Notes: generated from the letters alone by a model not told the origin. A stretch of DNA of 64,000 nucleotides from JAOACQ01 sp049968515 (GCA_049968515.1 JBMFQR010000008.1:1-64000), one strand, 5' to 3'; counted from the first letter of the stretch, positions 32,733-42,507 are shown. Numbers and translations: made by a program.

Positions 32733-33793
32733 TTATTTATAATAATTTGTAAGCGTATCATAAAGGTTGTTCGCCACCGAGGTAGTATCAGAAAATACAT
32801 TGGTAAAATTATCTACAAATGTACTAACATCGGCAGTTCCTGATTGGTTTGTGAACCCATTTTCTGCTAAGAGATTTGTGAGTTGAGAATAGTTTGTAAT
32901 TCCAGAATTTGTAAGATAGAAAAGTGTAAGATCTGGAACCTGATTTAAGTCTACATTTGTAAGTCCTGAGTTTGACAACATAGCTGTCATTGATAGTGTG
33001 TTGTTATTAGTGTTTACTCCCAGATCCACAAGCGTTTTATCCACATTTGATTTAATTTCTACAAGAGACTCTCCAATATTTGAAACCTCTTTTTTGAATT
33101 CTTCAGTCTCAAAGCTATTGTAAAAATTATTTTTTGCAATCATTACATTATCATACATCCTGTCAAATTGAGTTTTTTTTTCTGCTTAATATCCGGAAAA
33201 GTTTTAACGATGATAAGAAATTGTTTGTTATTTTTGCTGTCTGAAATGACATTCCGAGATTGTTGCTGATGAAGATTAGATCATCTTGATCCTCAATTAT
33301 GTTGGTATCTTCATCGGTGTCAGCAATAAAAAATGTTGAATAGAATGTTCCAAAAATAAAAAAGCTAAAATTCACATTAACATCATCTCTTTTTACTCTT
33401 CCGTCAGCGCTGCCATCAATAATTTTGAGTAGATGAGTATAAGTAAATGCGCTTATATCATATAAAATTCCAAGATATTGAGAGAAATTTGTTTTTTCTG
33501 ACTGAGTCAGAATATTTAGGAATTTGCCATAGTCCATTTGCTTCAGCATATAGGCAGTACATATTCCCTCAAGGGCATAGGAGTTGTCAGGGTCTAAAGA
33601 TAGAGCTTTATCAAATGCCTCATAAGCCTCATCATATTTTCCTTCCTTCAATTTTGCCTGTCCCATTTCAACAAGAGTGTCAGGGTTTCAATATCCTTTG
33701 CTCCCTGTGGGGAAAAACACTGAAAATGCTTACCCCACATGATGTCAAAAAGAAACCAAGCACAAAAAGTATCAACAGATTTTTTCTGCTCAT
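32733..33793 (-). pseudogene. TPR lipoprotein gene interrupted by three frameshifts
   Basis: A signal peptide starts at ATG 33793 (RKNLLILFVLGFFLTSCG, lipobox with Cys19). The reading then shifts near 33709-33712 (CCCC on the coding strand), again near 33682-33688 (AAACCC), and a third time at an A9 run at 33173-33181. Adding one base at each of the first two sites and removing one A at the third gives one continuous protein of about 350 residues. It joins QGAKDIE to NPDTLVEMGQAKLKEGKY (a TPR unit), and later SRKKTQFD to RMYDNVMIAKNN. The C-terminal half is Asn/Thr-rich. It is a decayed gene or a victim of homopolymer sequencing errors. Confidence 0.7.
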
Positions 33794-33924
33794 AGAATAC
33801 CCCCTAATTTATTTTTTTTACTTCAAGGAACTATAGTCTATAGAAAAAATGCCTTTTTGGACAGCCTCTGAACTATATTTCTATTAAAACAATATACCTT
33901 TGAATCACCAGAAAAAAAATTATT

Positions 33925-34998
33925 TCAATAATTTCCTTTTGCGTATGAGCCTAAAATTTTTAAAAAGACAGAGTTCTCCTTTACTATCTCGATTGCCTTC
34001 TTAAAATCTTCGCTGTTCACACTCCCTTCCACGTCAATAAAAAATATGTAGTCCCACGGTCTTCTTCTTGATGGTCGGGACTCTATCTTTGAAAGATTGA
34101 GATTCATCTGATGAAATGGTTCAAGTATTCTGAGAAGTGCCCCTGGCTTATCTTTTACAGAGACAAGGAGTGTAGTTTTTTCTGCCTTCTCAAGCTTATG
34201 CTCATTTGTGGATATTGCCCAGAATCTTGTGTAATTCTCAGGGCTATCTTCAATATTTTCAGCTATGATGTTAAGGCCATATTTTTCAGCAGCAATTCTT
34301 CCACCTATGGCTGCAGAAAACTTATCCCACGGAACCATACTTGCTGCCTTTGCATTACTTGAAACCTCTATTTTTTCTACATTTGGCATATTTGTTTCAA
34401 GCCATATTCTGCACTGGGCAAATGTCTGGGGATGAGAGTATACCCTTTTTATTTCAGAGATTGATGTAACATTTGCCATAAGGTTGTGGTGTACATTTAT
34501 AAAAACCTCACCCACCACCTTCAGAGGGGAATCAATAAACTCATCGAGTGTGATATTTACGGTGCCCTCAAGAGAATTTTCTATAGGGACAACCCCAAAG
34601 TCTAACTTTCCATTTTCCACCTCTCTAAAAACATCTGGTATTGAAGGGAGAGGTTTTTTTATTACAGAACTTCCAAAGTGCTTATTCACTGCCATTTCGG
34701 TAAATGTACCTTCGGGTCCGAGATAACCAACAGTTATTGGTTCTTCAAGCGATCTTGCAGCAGAGACAATTTCTGTGAAAATTTGAAGCAGGGCTTCTTT
34801 TGGAAAAATATTTTTTGATGTCGCCAGTACAAGTTCTTTTACCTCCCTTTCTCTGTCTGGCTGGTAAATGGGGATATTATTTTGTTTCTTATACTCACCA
34901 ATCTTCTTTACAAACTCTGCTCTCTGGTCAAGTAACTCAACGATTTTTCTATCAATCTGATCAATTTCCTTTCTTATTTTTGAAATCTCTTCTGCCAT
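33925..34998 (-). CDS. pheA: Bifunctional chorismate mutase / prephenate dehydratase
   Basis: PheA turns chorismate into prephenate and then phenylpyruvate for phenylalanine synthesis. The 357-residue protein has an AroQ-type mutase domain (IRKEIDQIDRKIVELLDQRAEF, 1-85). The dehydratase domain starts VGYLGPEGTFTEMAV and includes NYTRFWAIS. A C-terminal ACT domain has KPGALLRILEPF and the Phe-binding ESRP motif, so feedback inhibition by Phe is likely. It is the last gene of the trpS-scpA-scpB-pheA run, 6 nt after scpB. The 131-bp gap downstream holds the second copy of the 16-bp repeat, at 33851-33866. Confidence 0.95.
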   Translation of the reverse strand: MAEEISKIRKEIDQIDRKIVELLDQRAEFVKKIGEYKKQNNIPIYQPDREREVKELVLATSKNIFPKEALLQIFTEIVSAARSLEEPITVGYLGPEGTFTEMAVNKHFGSSVIKKPLPSIPDVFREVENGKLDFGVVPIENSLEGTVNITLDEFIDSPLKVVGEVFINVHHNLMANVTSISEIKRVYSHPQTFAQCRIWLETNMPNVEKIEVSSNAKAASMVPWDKFSAAIGGRIAAEKYGLNIIAENIEDSPENYTRFWAISTNEHKLEKAEKTTLLVSVKDKPGALLRILEPFHQMNLNLSKIESRPSRRRPWDYIFFIDVEGSVNSEDFKKAIEIVKENSVFLKILGSYAKGNY

Positions 34999-35004
34999 TT
35001 TTGC

Positions 35005-35616
35005 TTACTCCATTAAATCTTCGCAGATTTCTTCCTCTTCATCTTCAAGATAGTCTTCATTATCCTCAAGGTTAAAATCGATCTTGTCCAGTGGAGGAAG
35101 ATCTTTCAGGTCATTTATCCTGAATAATTCTAAAAATCTATCAGTAGTTGAATAAACCGGAAGACTTAATTCCTTATCCGTTCCACTAATTGTAATCAAT
35201 TTTAGAGATAAAAGCAAGTTTATACTCCTTGTGCTTGATACACCTCTTATGCTATCAATCTCTTCTTTTGTAACAGGTTGTTTGTAGGCAATTATCGCCA
35301 GCGTTTCGAGTGCGGATTTTGAAATCTGAAATTCATTCCTTTTACCAAAAATCTCATCGAGTTCTTCCTTATAGTGTGGGTTAGTAACAAGTTGAAGCCC
35401 CTCTGCAACATTTATTATTGCAAAACCATGCTTTTTATCTTTATATTCCGCATTAAGCTCGTCTACGAGATTATTTATATCTTCTGTGCTCATTTCCAAA
35501 GTTTCTTTTAGCTCTTTATATGTAACAGGTTTTCCTTTTACAAAAAGTATACTTTCGAGCAGTCCTTTCAGTTCATTTTTTGAGTATGTCCTGTTAAGAA
35601 AAAGGGAATCTCGCAT
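35005..35616 (-). CDS. scpB: Segregation and condensation protein B
   Basis: ScpB works with ScpA and SMC in the condensin that organises the chromosome. The 203-residue protein has two winged-helix domains: LLESILFVKGKPVTYKELKETL at the start and LETLAIIAYKQPVTKEEIDSIRGV in the second, the family signature. A short acidic tail (EDNEDYLEDEEEEICED) ends it. It follows scpA after 2 nt. Confidence 0.95.
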   Translation of the reverse strand: MRDSLFLNRTYSKNELKGLLESILFVKGKPVTYKELKETLEMSTEDINNLVDELNAEYKDKKHGFAIINVAEGLQLVTNPHYKEELDEIFGKRNEFQISKSALETLAIIAYKQPVTKEEIDSIRGVSSTRSINLLLSLKLITISGTDKELSLPVYSTTDRFLELFRINDLKDLPPLDKIDFNLEDNEDYLEDEEEEICEDLME

Positions 35617-35618
35617 TT

Positions 35619-36338
35619 TTATGCACCCCTTTCCCTTATTTCAATCTCTGAAAAATGCTTTAGTTGATATAGAAGCACTTTCTGTCTGAAAGACAGTTCA
35701 AGCCCTCCGAGAAAGGTTGCCACTCTATCAACTTTTGTCTTTTCAATTAAGGCCAGCTCACTCCATAGGACAAGTCTTTTCTTCTTTAATAAGGAGATTA
35801 TCATTTCCATCTTCTTTTCTACACTTACTTCTCTTCTCTTTATGGGAATGGGCTTTTTGATAAATGCCCCCTTATATCTTTTCAGCGAATTTATCAGATC
35901 ACCCACATAAAGTTTCTGGTCATTTATTTTTTTCATACCCGGCACTACAAGGAAAGATTGCCTTGAAAAATATATGTCTCCTTCTTCTTTCTTTTTCCAG
36001 AGAATTCTTGCCAAAGTCTTAAATAGTTTATACTCTTTAAGCTTTCTAATGAGCTCTTCCTCGTCTAATAGATCTTCCTCCTCTTTCTGCTGGGAAGGAA
36101 GTAATTTTTTACTCTTTATATAAATAAGAGAAGCTGCCACCAGAAAAAATTCTGAGGCAACATCAATATTAAAAAATTGCATAGTTCTGAGGTAATAAAG
36201 ATATTGCTCTGTAATTTCAGAAAGAGATATTTCTGTTATGTTCAGCTTATAATTCTTGATAAGTTCAAGCAAAAGATCCAGTGGGCCATCAAAATTTCTA
36301 ATGTGGATGGAATATCCACTTCTTAAAAATCCTATCAT
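35619..36338 (-). CDS. scpA: Segregation and condensation protein A
   Basis: ScpA is the kleisin subunit that bridges the SMC heads. The 239-residue product starts with YSIHIRNFDGPLDLLLELIKNYKLNITEISLSEITEQYL, diagnostic for ScpA, then AASLIYIKSKKLLP. The C-terminal winged helix contains the RVATFLGGLELSFRQKVLLYQ-like end. It overlaps trpS by 4 nt and is followed by scpB. Confidence 0.95.
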   Translation of the reverse strand: MIGFLRSGYSIHIRNFDGPLDLLLELIKNYKLNITEISLSEITEQYLYYLRTMQFFNIDVASEFFLVAASLIYIKSKKLLPSQQKEEEDLLDEEELIRKLKEYKLFKTLARILWKKKEEGDIYFSRQSFLVVPGMKKINDQKLYVGDLINSLKRYKGAFIKKPIPIKRREVSVEKKMEMIISLLKKKRLVLWSELALIEKTKVDRVATFLGGLELSFRQKVLLYQLKHFSEIEIRERGA

Positions 36339-37354
36339 TTCAACCCTCTATATCTCACATTGTTTTTCATCCCGATAGCTTCTCTCACTTCCTCCATAGT
36401 TTTTCGGGCAACTTCTTTTGCTTTCCTTGCTCCTTCCGCTAATATATCATAAATGTAATCTTTTTTATTTACAAACTCCAATCTTTTTCTTCTAAAATCT
36501 GAAAGGAAATCCAGCAAGAACTCATAAAGTCTCTTTTTGTCTTCGACACATCCCAGTTTTGTTGAAATGCATTCCTCTCTGATTTCCTTTTTAAAGTTTT
36601 CATCATTGCAGAATGCCTCATAATAGCTGAAAAGGTTGCATTCGTCTGGGTGACCGGGGTCACTTTTTCTTGCCCTTTTTATATCTGTAACCATTGACAT
36701 AACCTTTTCTCTCAAAGTCTTTTCGTCATCACAGAGATATATTGCATTGTTATACGATTTGCTCATTTTTCTACCATCAAGCCCATTAAGTTTCGGGACG
36801 TTTGACAGAATAGGCTGTGGCTCTACTAAAACGTTACAATTATAAAAATAGTTGAACCTCCTGACTATTTCCCTGCATATCTCGAGATGGGGCAGTTGAT
36901 CCTTTCCGACAGGTACAGCATCAGCCTTATATAAGGTAATATCAGCAGCCTGAAGAACTGGATAACCAAAAAAACCGAGGTTGTCAAGTTCTTTGTTTTC
37001 TATTTCTTCCATTTTTTCCTTGTATGTAGGGTTTCTTTCCAACCAGCTTAAAGGTGTAATCATTGACAAAAGTGTAAAAAGCTCGGAATGTTCAGGAATG
37101 TCGGACTGCAAGAAAACCACAGACCTTTCGGGGTCAATACCAGCAGCAAGCCAGTCGACAACCATATTGAAAATATAGAGGTTTGTTTCCTCTTTGTATT
37201 TTGATTGATTTGAAGTGAGAGAATGAAGGTCTGCAATGAAATAATAAAGCTCATTGGATGGCTCGTTTTGCAGATTGACCCATATCTTAAGTGCACCGAT
37301 ATAGTTACCAAGGTGAAGAAAACCAGTTGGTTGCATTCCACTCAGGATTCGCAT
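36335..37354 (-). CDS. trpS: Tryptophanyl-tRNA synthetase
   Basis: TrpS charges tRNA-Trp. The 339-residue class I synthetase has the HIGH-like element SGMQPTGFLHLGNYIGALK, FIADLHSLT, PVLQAADITLYKADAVPVGKDQ and the KMSKS loop LDGRKMSKSYNN. Length and motifs are standard. It is the first gene of the operon continuing into scpA, scpB and pheA. Confidence 0.95.
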   Translation of the reverse strand: MRILSGMQPTGFLHLGNYIGALKIWVNLQNEPSNELYYFIADLHSLTSNQSKYKEETNLYIFNMVVDWLAAGIDPERSVVFLQSDIPEHSELFTLLSMITPLSWLERNPTYKEKMEEIENKELDNLGFFGYPVLQAADITLYKADAVPVGKDQLPHLEICREIVRRFNYFYNCNVLVEPQPILSNVPKLNGLDGRKMSKSYNNAIYLCDDEKTLREKVMSMVTDIKRARKSDPGHPDECNLFSYYEAFCNDENFKKEIREECISTKLGCVEDKKRLYEFLLDFLSDFRRKRLEFVNKKDYIYDILAEGARKAKEVARKTMEEVREAIGMKNNVRYRGLK

Positions 37355-37383
37355 AAGCTCTCCTTATATCATCATTCATATTT

Positions 37384-38004
37384 TTAAACAGAATCTAAAT
37401 ATTCATCCATTGTAATATATTTTTCCTGAACTTTCTCTTCATAAGGTTTACATTTCAACTGAAATAAAAACTCGTCCTTAAACATCACATTAAAAAAAAG
37501 CCCATTATTTATTATCCTTTCAGTTCTTCTGAACCAGTGAATATCAATTGCCAGTCCAGAATTTTTTTGAGTGATTTCATTTTTCCACTTTGAAAAATCA
37601 TTTTCATACTCATTCAGGGTTGTATCTGGCTTTTCACTATAGTTTTTATTGAATTTCTCGAAACTCGATACTATTGCTTTAAGGTTATCAATATAAGAAT
37701 AACATCTTTCCCTGAAATTTTTTGTGTAGATTTCGGTGAAAATGTATTTCACTTCACAGAAATAATCATCTCTGTACTTTGAGTCAAAAAGAAGCTGATT
37801 TTTTGAAATCAAAGGGGCGCTTGTAGCCCAATGCATTGAAAGATATATATTTTTGTATCTTCTTGCCATATCCTTGACCCAGCTAAAGAACACAGCATCA
37901 TAATCCTGTGTTCGCGAGTAAGTTACAGAGTCAAAATACTCATTCAGGATAATAAATTCATTCAGTATCTGCTCGAATATTCTCAAAAACTCTTCAAATG
38001 ACAT
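37384..38004 (-). CDS. Unknown soluble protein
   Basis: This is a 206-residue protein read from ATG 38004; a TTG four codons upstream is less likely because GAGG sits about 7 nt before the ATG. It has no signal peptide or membrane helix. It is rich in aromatic residues (DAVFFSWVKDMARRYKNIYLSMHW, HWFRRTERIINNGLFFNVMF) and mostly helical. I recognise no family. It lies 29 nt upstream of trpS and has a 16-bp palindrome in its upstream region. Confidence 0.5.
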   Translation of the reverse strand: MSFEEFLRIFEQILNEFIILNEYFDSVTYSRTQDYDAVFFSWVKDMARRYKNIYLSMHWATSAPLISKNQLLFDSKYRDDYFCEVKYIFTEIYTKNFRERCYSYIDNLKAIVSSFEKFNKNYSEKPDTTLNEYENDFSKWKNEITQKNSGLAIDIHWFRRTERIINNGLFFNVMFKDEFLFQLKCKPYEEKVQEKYITMDEYLDSV

Positions 38005-38055
38005 TTTCAACCTCAAAGTTGTTATAAAATTTTAAGACAAATTTTTTAAAAAAGC

Positions 38056-38071
38056 AATCAAACGTTTGATT
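38056..38071. promoter_or_regulatory. Perfect 16-bp palindrome, candidate operator
   Basis: AATCAAACGTTTGATT is a perfect dyad located between the divergent unknown gene (start 38004) and valS (start 38166). Its size suits a dimeric helix-turn-helix repressor. No regulator gene is adjacent. Confidence 0.5.
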
Positions 38072-38106
38072 AAAAAAGTTGGTTTGTTCTGAATTTTCCT
38101 AATAAT

Positions 38107-38135
38107 TTGACAGTAGCTCATTTTCAATTTAAAAT
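38107..38135 (+). promoter_or_regulatory. Promoter of valS
   Basis: TTGACA (38107-38112), a 17-bp spacer and TAAAAT (38130-38135), 30 nt before valS. No T-box leader is present in the short 5' UTR. Confidence 0.7.
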
Positions 38136-38165
38136 ATTTATTCCTTTGCACATAAGGGTAGAAAA

Positions 38166-40808
38166 ATGAGAGAAGCTCTTACCTCTTCATATAACCATCT
38201 TGAATTTGAAGATGAAATTTATGACTTCTGGCTGAAGAATAAGTTTTTTAGAAGTAAAGTTGATAAGTCAAAAAAGCCTTATACAATAGTTATGCCACCT
38301 CCCAATGTTACCGGTGTATTACATATGGGGCATGTCCTAAACAATTCGATACAGGATGTGCTCATAAGATATTACAGAATGAATGGGTATGAAGCCTGCT
38401 GGATACCGGGTACCGATCATGCTTCTATTGCGACAGAGGCAAAAGTCACAAAATATCTTGCTGAGATGGGGATAGATAAGTTTGAGATCGGCAGGGAGAA
38501 GTTTCTTGAGTATGCATGGGAATGGAAGGAAAAGTATGGCGGGATAATCATTTCCCAGCTGAAAAAGCTTGGTTGTAGTTGTGATTGGGACAGGGAAAGG
38601 TTTACAATGGATGAAGGATATTATAAGGCTGTTATTTATGCCTTTGTTGAGCTTTACAAAAAGGGATACATATACAGGGGCTACAGACTTGTGAACTGGT
38701 GTCCTGTTTCAAGATCTGCAATATCGGATGAGGAAGTTTACTACAAAGAGGTTGAAGGAAAGCTTTACTATTTTCTATATCCCATAAAGGACTCAAAGGA
38801 CTTTTTAGAAATAGCGACCACAAGACCCGAGACAATGCTTGGTGATACGGCAGTTGCAGTAAATCCAGCCGACCCGAGATATAGAAAATATATTGGCAAA
38901 ACTGCAATTCTTCCCATTGTTAACCGTGAAATTCCGGTTATTGCAGATGAGTATGTCGATATGGAATTTGGAACTGGTGTGGTGAAGATAACTCCAGCCC
39001 ATGACCCAAATGATTATGAGATCGGTCTTAGGCATAATCTTGATGTTATAAATATCCTCAATCCGGATGGGACGTTAAATAACAATGTTCCGGAGGAGTT
39101 TATTGGGCTTGACAGATTTGAGGCAAGGGAAGCAGTTGTAGAAAAAATGAAGGAATTAAAATACCTAAAAAAAATAGAGAATTACACTCACAAGGTGGGT
39201 TATAGCGAGAGAGGACATGTACCAATAGAACCGTATCTTTCGGAGCAATGGTTCTTAAAGATGGAGGAGCTTGTCAAACCGGCCATAGAGGTGGTAAAAG
39301 AAGGAAAGATAAAATTTTTTCCCGAAAGATGGACAAAGATCTACTTTCACTGGCTTGAAAGCATAAAGGACTGGTGTATTTCAAGGCAGCTATGGTGGGG
39401 TCATAGAATACCTGTTTTTTATTGCAATGATTGTGGCTACTATAATGCATATGTTTCAAGGCCTGAAGAATGTGAAAAATGTGGTAGCAAAAATATCACA
39501 CAGGATCCCGATGTGCTTGATACCTGGGCTTCATCCTGGTTATGGCCATTTGCTGTTCACAAGTGGCCTGAAATAGATGAGGATTTAAAGTATTATTATC
39601 CCACCGAGACGCTTGTTACAGCACCTGAAATAATATTTTTCTGGGTTGCAAGGATGATAATTGCTGGTATGGAGTTTTTAAATGAGATACCCTTTAGAAA
39701 TGTCTATTTTACAGGTACGGTTAGAGATGACATTGGCAGGAAAATGTCAAAATCCCTCGGTAATTCACCAGACCCGCTTGATGTAATAAAGGAATATGGT
39801 GCAGATGCCCTGCGTTATACCATTTTAAGGCTTGCACCACTTGGAAATGATATATTTTATGACAATGAAAAGTGCGAAATAGGAAGAAATTTTGCAAATA
39901 AGATCTGGAATGCCGCAAGATTTATACTTAATAATTCGAAGGACTTAAAGTTAAAAAAGCTATCCGATGTCAAAATGGATGTTTTTGACAGATGGATTCT
40001 TACTAAGTTTAATAAGTCTTTGAAGAAGTTAAGAGGGGAGATAGAAAATTTTTCATTTAACGATGCCACTGTAACTCTTTATGAGTTTATCTGGAATGAG
40101 TTCTGTGACTGGTATATTGAAATATCTAAGATAAAATTGTACTCAGAGAATATTGAAGCAAAAATAGATACAGCTTCAATTTTAGTCTTTTTGCTTGAAA
40201 ATATTTTAAAGATGATACATCCCTTTATGCCATTCATCAGTGAAAAGATTTACCAGTCCCTACCCGGAAAGGATTCATTGACCATAATGAAAAGCAGCTT
40301 TCCAGTCTATGATGAAAAGATGGTTTTTGAAGAAGACGAGAAAAAAGTGGAGTTTTTAAAAAAGATAATCTACAATATAAGAAATTTAAGGGGTGAGAAT
40401 AAAATTCCTCCCTCACTTAATGTAGATGTTAAGATAAAGCTTGAAAAGAAGACAATTTCAGAAAGATTCAGTGAGTTTGAATTACACATTAAGAAGCTTG
40501 CAAAGGTAAATAATATAGAAATAGTGGAAAATTATTTTAAAGCCTCAACTGATATTGCAGGAGTAGGGGAGGGTTTTGAAATTTACATAAATGCAAAGGA
40601 TTTTCTGGATGTTGATAAGGAAAGAACAAGACTTCAGAAAGAGATTGATAGACTGACGGTGCAGATTAAGTCAACAGAAACAAAGCTAAAAAATCCAGAC
40701 TTTCTGGAGAAAGCACCAATGGAAGTAATAGAGAGAGAAGAAAAAAAGCTTGCAAACTGGAAATCAGAGCTTGAAAAGCTAAAGTCAGCCCTCTCAAGTT
40801 TAGGGTAG
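38166..40808 (+). CDS. valS: Valyl-tRNA synthetase
   Basis: ValS charges tRNA-Val and edits mischarged Thr. The 880-residue class I enzyme has the HIGH element PPPNVTGVLHMGHVLNN, the editing domain with EIATTRPETMLGDTAVAVNP, and a zinc-ribbon-like insert (CNDCGYYNAY then CEKCGSKNI). DVLDTWASSWLWPF and the KMSKS loop GRKMSKSLGNSPDPLDVI follow. The C-terminal coiled coil (RTRLQKEIDRLTVQIKSTE) that clamps the tRNA is present. Length is typical. dcd follows after 4 nt. Confidence 0.97.
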   Translation: MREALTSSYNHLEFEDEIYDFWLKNKFFRSKVDKSKKPYTIVMPPPNVTGVLHMGHVLNNSIQDVLIRYYRMNGYEACWIPGTDHASIATEAKVTKYLAEMGIDKFEIGREKFLEYAWEWKEKYGGIIISQLKKLGCSCDWDRERFTMDEGYYKAVIYAFVELYKKGYIYRGYRLVNWCPVSRSAISDEEVYYKEVEGKLYYFLYPIKDSKDFLEIATTRPETMLGDTAVAVNPADPRYRKYIGKTAILPIVNREIPVIADEYVDMEFGTGVVKITPAHDPNDYEIGLRHNLDVINILNPDGTLNNNVPEEFIGLDRFEAREAVVEKMKELKYLKKIENYTHKVGYSERGHVPIEPYLSEQWFLKMEELVKPAIEVVKEGKIKFFPERWTKIYFHWLESIKDWCISRQLWWGHRIPVFYCNDCGYYNAYVSRPEECEKCGSKNITQDPDVLDTWASSWLWPFAVHKWPEIDEDLKYYYPTETLVTAPEIIFFWVARMIIAGMEFLNEIPFRNVYFTGTVRDDIGRKMSKSLGNSPDPLDVIKEYGADALRYTILRLAPLGNDIFYDNEKCEIGRNFANKIWNAARFILNNSKDLKLKKLSDVKMDVFDRWILTKFNKSLKKLRGEIENFSFNDATVTLYEFIWNEFCDWYIEISKIKLYSENIEAKIDTASILVFLLENILKMIHPFMPFISEKIYQSLPGKDSLTIMKSSFPVYDEKMVFEEDEKKVEFLKKIIYNIRNLRGENKIPPSLNVDVKIKLEKKTISERFSEFELHIKKLAKVNNIEIVENYFKASTDIAGVGEGFEIYINAKDFLDVDKERTRLQKEIDRLTVQIKSTETKLKNPDFLEKAPMEVIEREEKKLANWKSELEKLKSALSSLG

Positions 40809-40812
40809 GATT

Positions 40813-41334
40813 ATGATACTGGGTGATAGAGAGATTTTAGAGGCAATGAAACGTGGGGAAATTATCATCGAACCTTTTGATCGCAAAAGGTTAAATTCCA
40901 ACTCCTACAATCTTCGTCTTCACGACAGAATTTTTTTGGTAGAAGATGAAGTTCTTGATATGAAAAAACCGACTTCTATAAAGGAAATTTTGATACCGGA
41001 AAGCGGTTATACCCTGAAGCCAGGTAATCTTTACCTCGGAAGGACTCTTGAATATACAAAGACAGAATGTTATGTCCCCTTGCTGGAAGGAAGATCGAGT
41101 ATTGGCAGGCTCGGGATTTTTATACATGCAACTGCTGGGTTTGGTGATGTGGGTTTTTCTGGATACTGGACGCTCGAAATATCTGTAGTAAAGCCAGTTA
41201 TCATATATCCCGGTATTGAAATATGCCAGATTTATTATCATGAGGTAAAGGGTTGTGAGACGAAATACTGCGGAAAATACCAGAATAACATGGAAGTGCA
41301 GGCTTCAGAGATTTATAAGGAGTTAAGAAAATAA
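40813..41334 (+). CDS. dcd: dCTP deaminase
   Basis: Dcd converts dCTP to dUTP (some variants go on to dUMP), supplying dTMP synthesis. The 173-residue protein starts ILGDREILEAMKRGEIIIEPF and contains LNSNSYNLRLHDRI, the phosphate-binding GRSSIGRLGIFIHATAGFGD and the catalytic Glu region GFSGYWTLEISV. Residues near HATAGFGDVGF fit either the mono- or the bifunctional group. It is co-transcribed with valS. Confidence 0.9.
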   Translation: MILGDREILEAMKRGEIIIEPFDRKRLNSNSYNLRLHDRIFLVEDEVLDMKKPTSIKEILIPESGYTLKPGNLYLGRTLEYTKTECYVPLLEGRSSIGRLGIFIHATAGFGDVGFSGYWTLEISVVKPVIIYPGIEICQIYYHEVKGCETKYCGKYQNNMEVQASEIYKELRK

Positions 41335-41361
41335 GATTTTTATCAGGAATATTAGTTAAAT

Positions 41362-42507
41362 ATGAATAATGATGAGTTCAAACCTATTGATGTTAAATTC
41401 TTAAAAGAAGGTATGATTCTCTCTGGCATGATTTACAATGAAAAAGGTGATCTTCTCTGGCCAGCAAGAAAACCCCTTTCTTTTTCTTTTATATTTAATC
41501 TAAAAACAAGTGGCGTTAAATTTGTCTATTACTCTCCTCCGAGATTCAAGTCTGAAGATTTTCAAAAAGAAGGGATGTTTTCAAAGGAAACGCTTGATTT
41601 CGCCGCGGAAACAATTGAAGAAATAGCCCATGAAATAAAGTTTGGCAAATTGAAGTCTATTAAGTTAGCCCGTTTGAGTATAGAGAGATTTTTTCATGAA
41701 ATGGAAAACAATCCGGAAAAATTTTTAAATCTTTTGGTATTAAAAAATTACGACCAGTATACCTACTATCATTCAATAAATGTTGGAATTCTTTCAATGT
41801 ATCTTACAAGAAAACTTGGATATAACCACATTTATACGCAGGACATAGCAATGGCTGGTTTTTTACACGACATAGGTAAGATAAAGGTTCCATCAAAGAT
41901 AGTGAATAAGAATGGCCCTTTAACGCTTGAAGAATTCCAGATTATGAAAAGACATCCCATTTATGCATATGAATTGATAAAGGATGATACAAGTATCAGT
42001 AATTTTGTAAAGAAAGCAGTCTTATTACATCATGAGAGGTGGAATGGGAGTGGATATCCCTTAAAGTTAAAAGAGGATGCAATAGGAAATTTTGCTTCCA
42101 TTGTGGCGGTAACAGATGTATATGACGCTCTTACCACTGACAGGCCTTATAAAAAGGCACTTTCCCTGAATGATGCTTTGATATATATTCTTAGAAAAAG
42201 TGAGATATACTTTAATCCTTTTGTTTCAAATAGATTTGTTAATGAGATGGCGAGAATGAACAAAATTGCATCTTTCTTCCCAGTAGGGGCATATGTTATT
42301 TTAAATACTGGTGAAACAGCATATATTACAAAGAAAGATAATGAACACAGCTTGAGGCCTGAGCTTCTAATATTAAAAAACTTTCAGGGCAAGCCATTAA
42401 GAACTCCAATACAGGTAGATCTGCGTAGAGATCCATCCAGATACATAAAGAGGCTTATCGAAGAACCTGAAGAAATTGAATTCCTCTCAAGGCTTTTTAA
42501 GATGTAG
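41362..42507 (+). CDS. HD-GYP domain protein (cyclic-di-GMP phosphodiesterase-like)
   Basis: This is a 381-residue protein. The N-terminal about 120 residues form a divergent domain seen in many HD-GYP proteins (DVKFLKEGMILSGMIYNEKGDLL). The HD-GYP domain follows: YHSINVGILSMYL, FLHDIGKIKVP, MKRHPIYAYELI, HHERWNGSGYP and AVTDVYDALTTDRPYKKA. All metal-binding His/Asp and the GYP motif are present, so it is probably an active phosphodiesterase that lowers cyclic-di-GMP. Its 3' end overlaps the convergent permease gene by 11 nt. Confidence 0.9.
   Translation: MNNDEFKPIDVKFLKEGMILSGMIYNEKGDLLWPARKPLSFSFIFNLKTSGVKFVYYSPPRFKSEDFQKEGMFSKETLDFAAETIEEIAHEIKFGKLKSIKLARLSIERFFHEMENNPEKFLNLLVLKNYDQYTYYHSINVGILSMYLTRKLGYNHIYTQDIAMAGFLHDIGKIKVPSKIVNKNGPLTLEEFQIMKRHPIYAYELIKDDTSISNFVKKAVLLHHERWNGSGYPLKLKEDAIGNFASIVAVTDVYDALTTDRPYKKALSLNDALIYILRKSEIYFNPFVSNRFVNEMARMNKIASFFPVGAYVILNTGETAYITKKDNEHSLRPELLILKNFQGKPLRTPIQVDLRRDPSRYIKRLIEEPEEIEFLSRLFKM

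Noticed and set aside
32720..32800. Longer N-terminus for the barrel protein
   Set aside because: The signal peptide and ribosome site point to ATG 32719, and the upstream part overlaps the lipoprotein gene.
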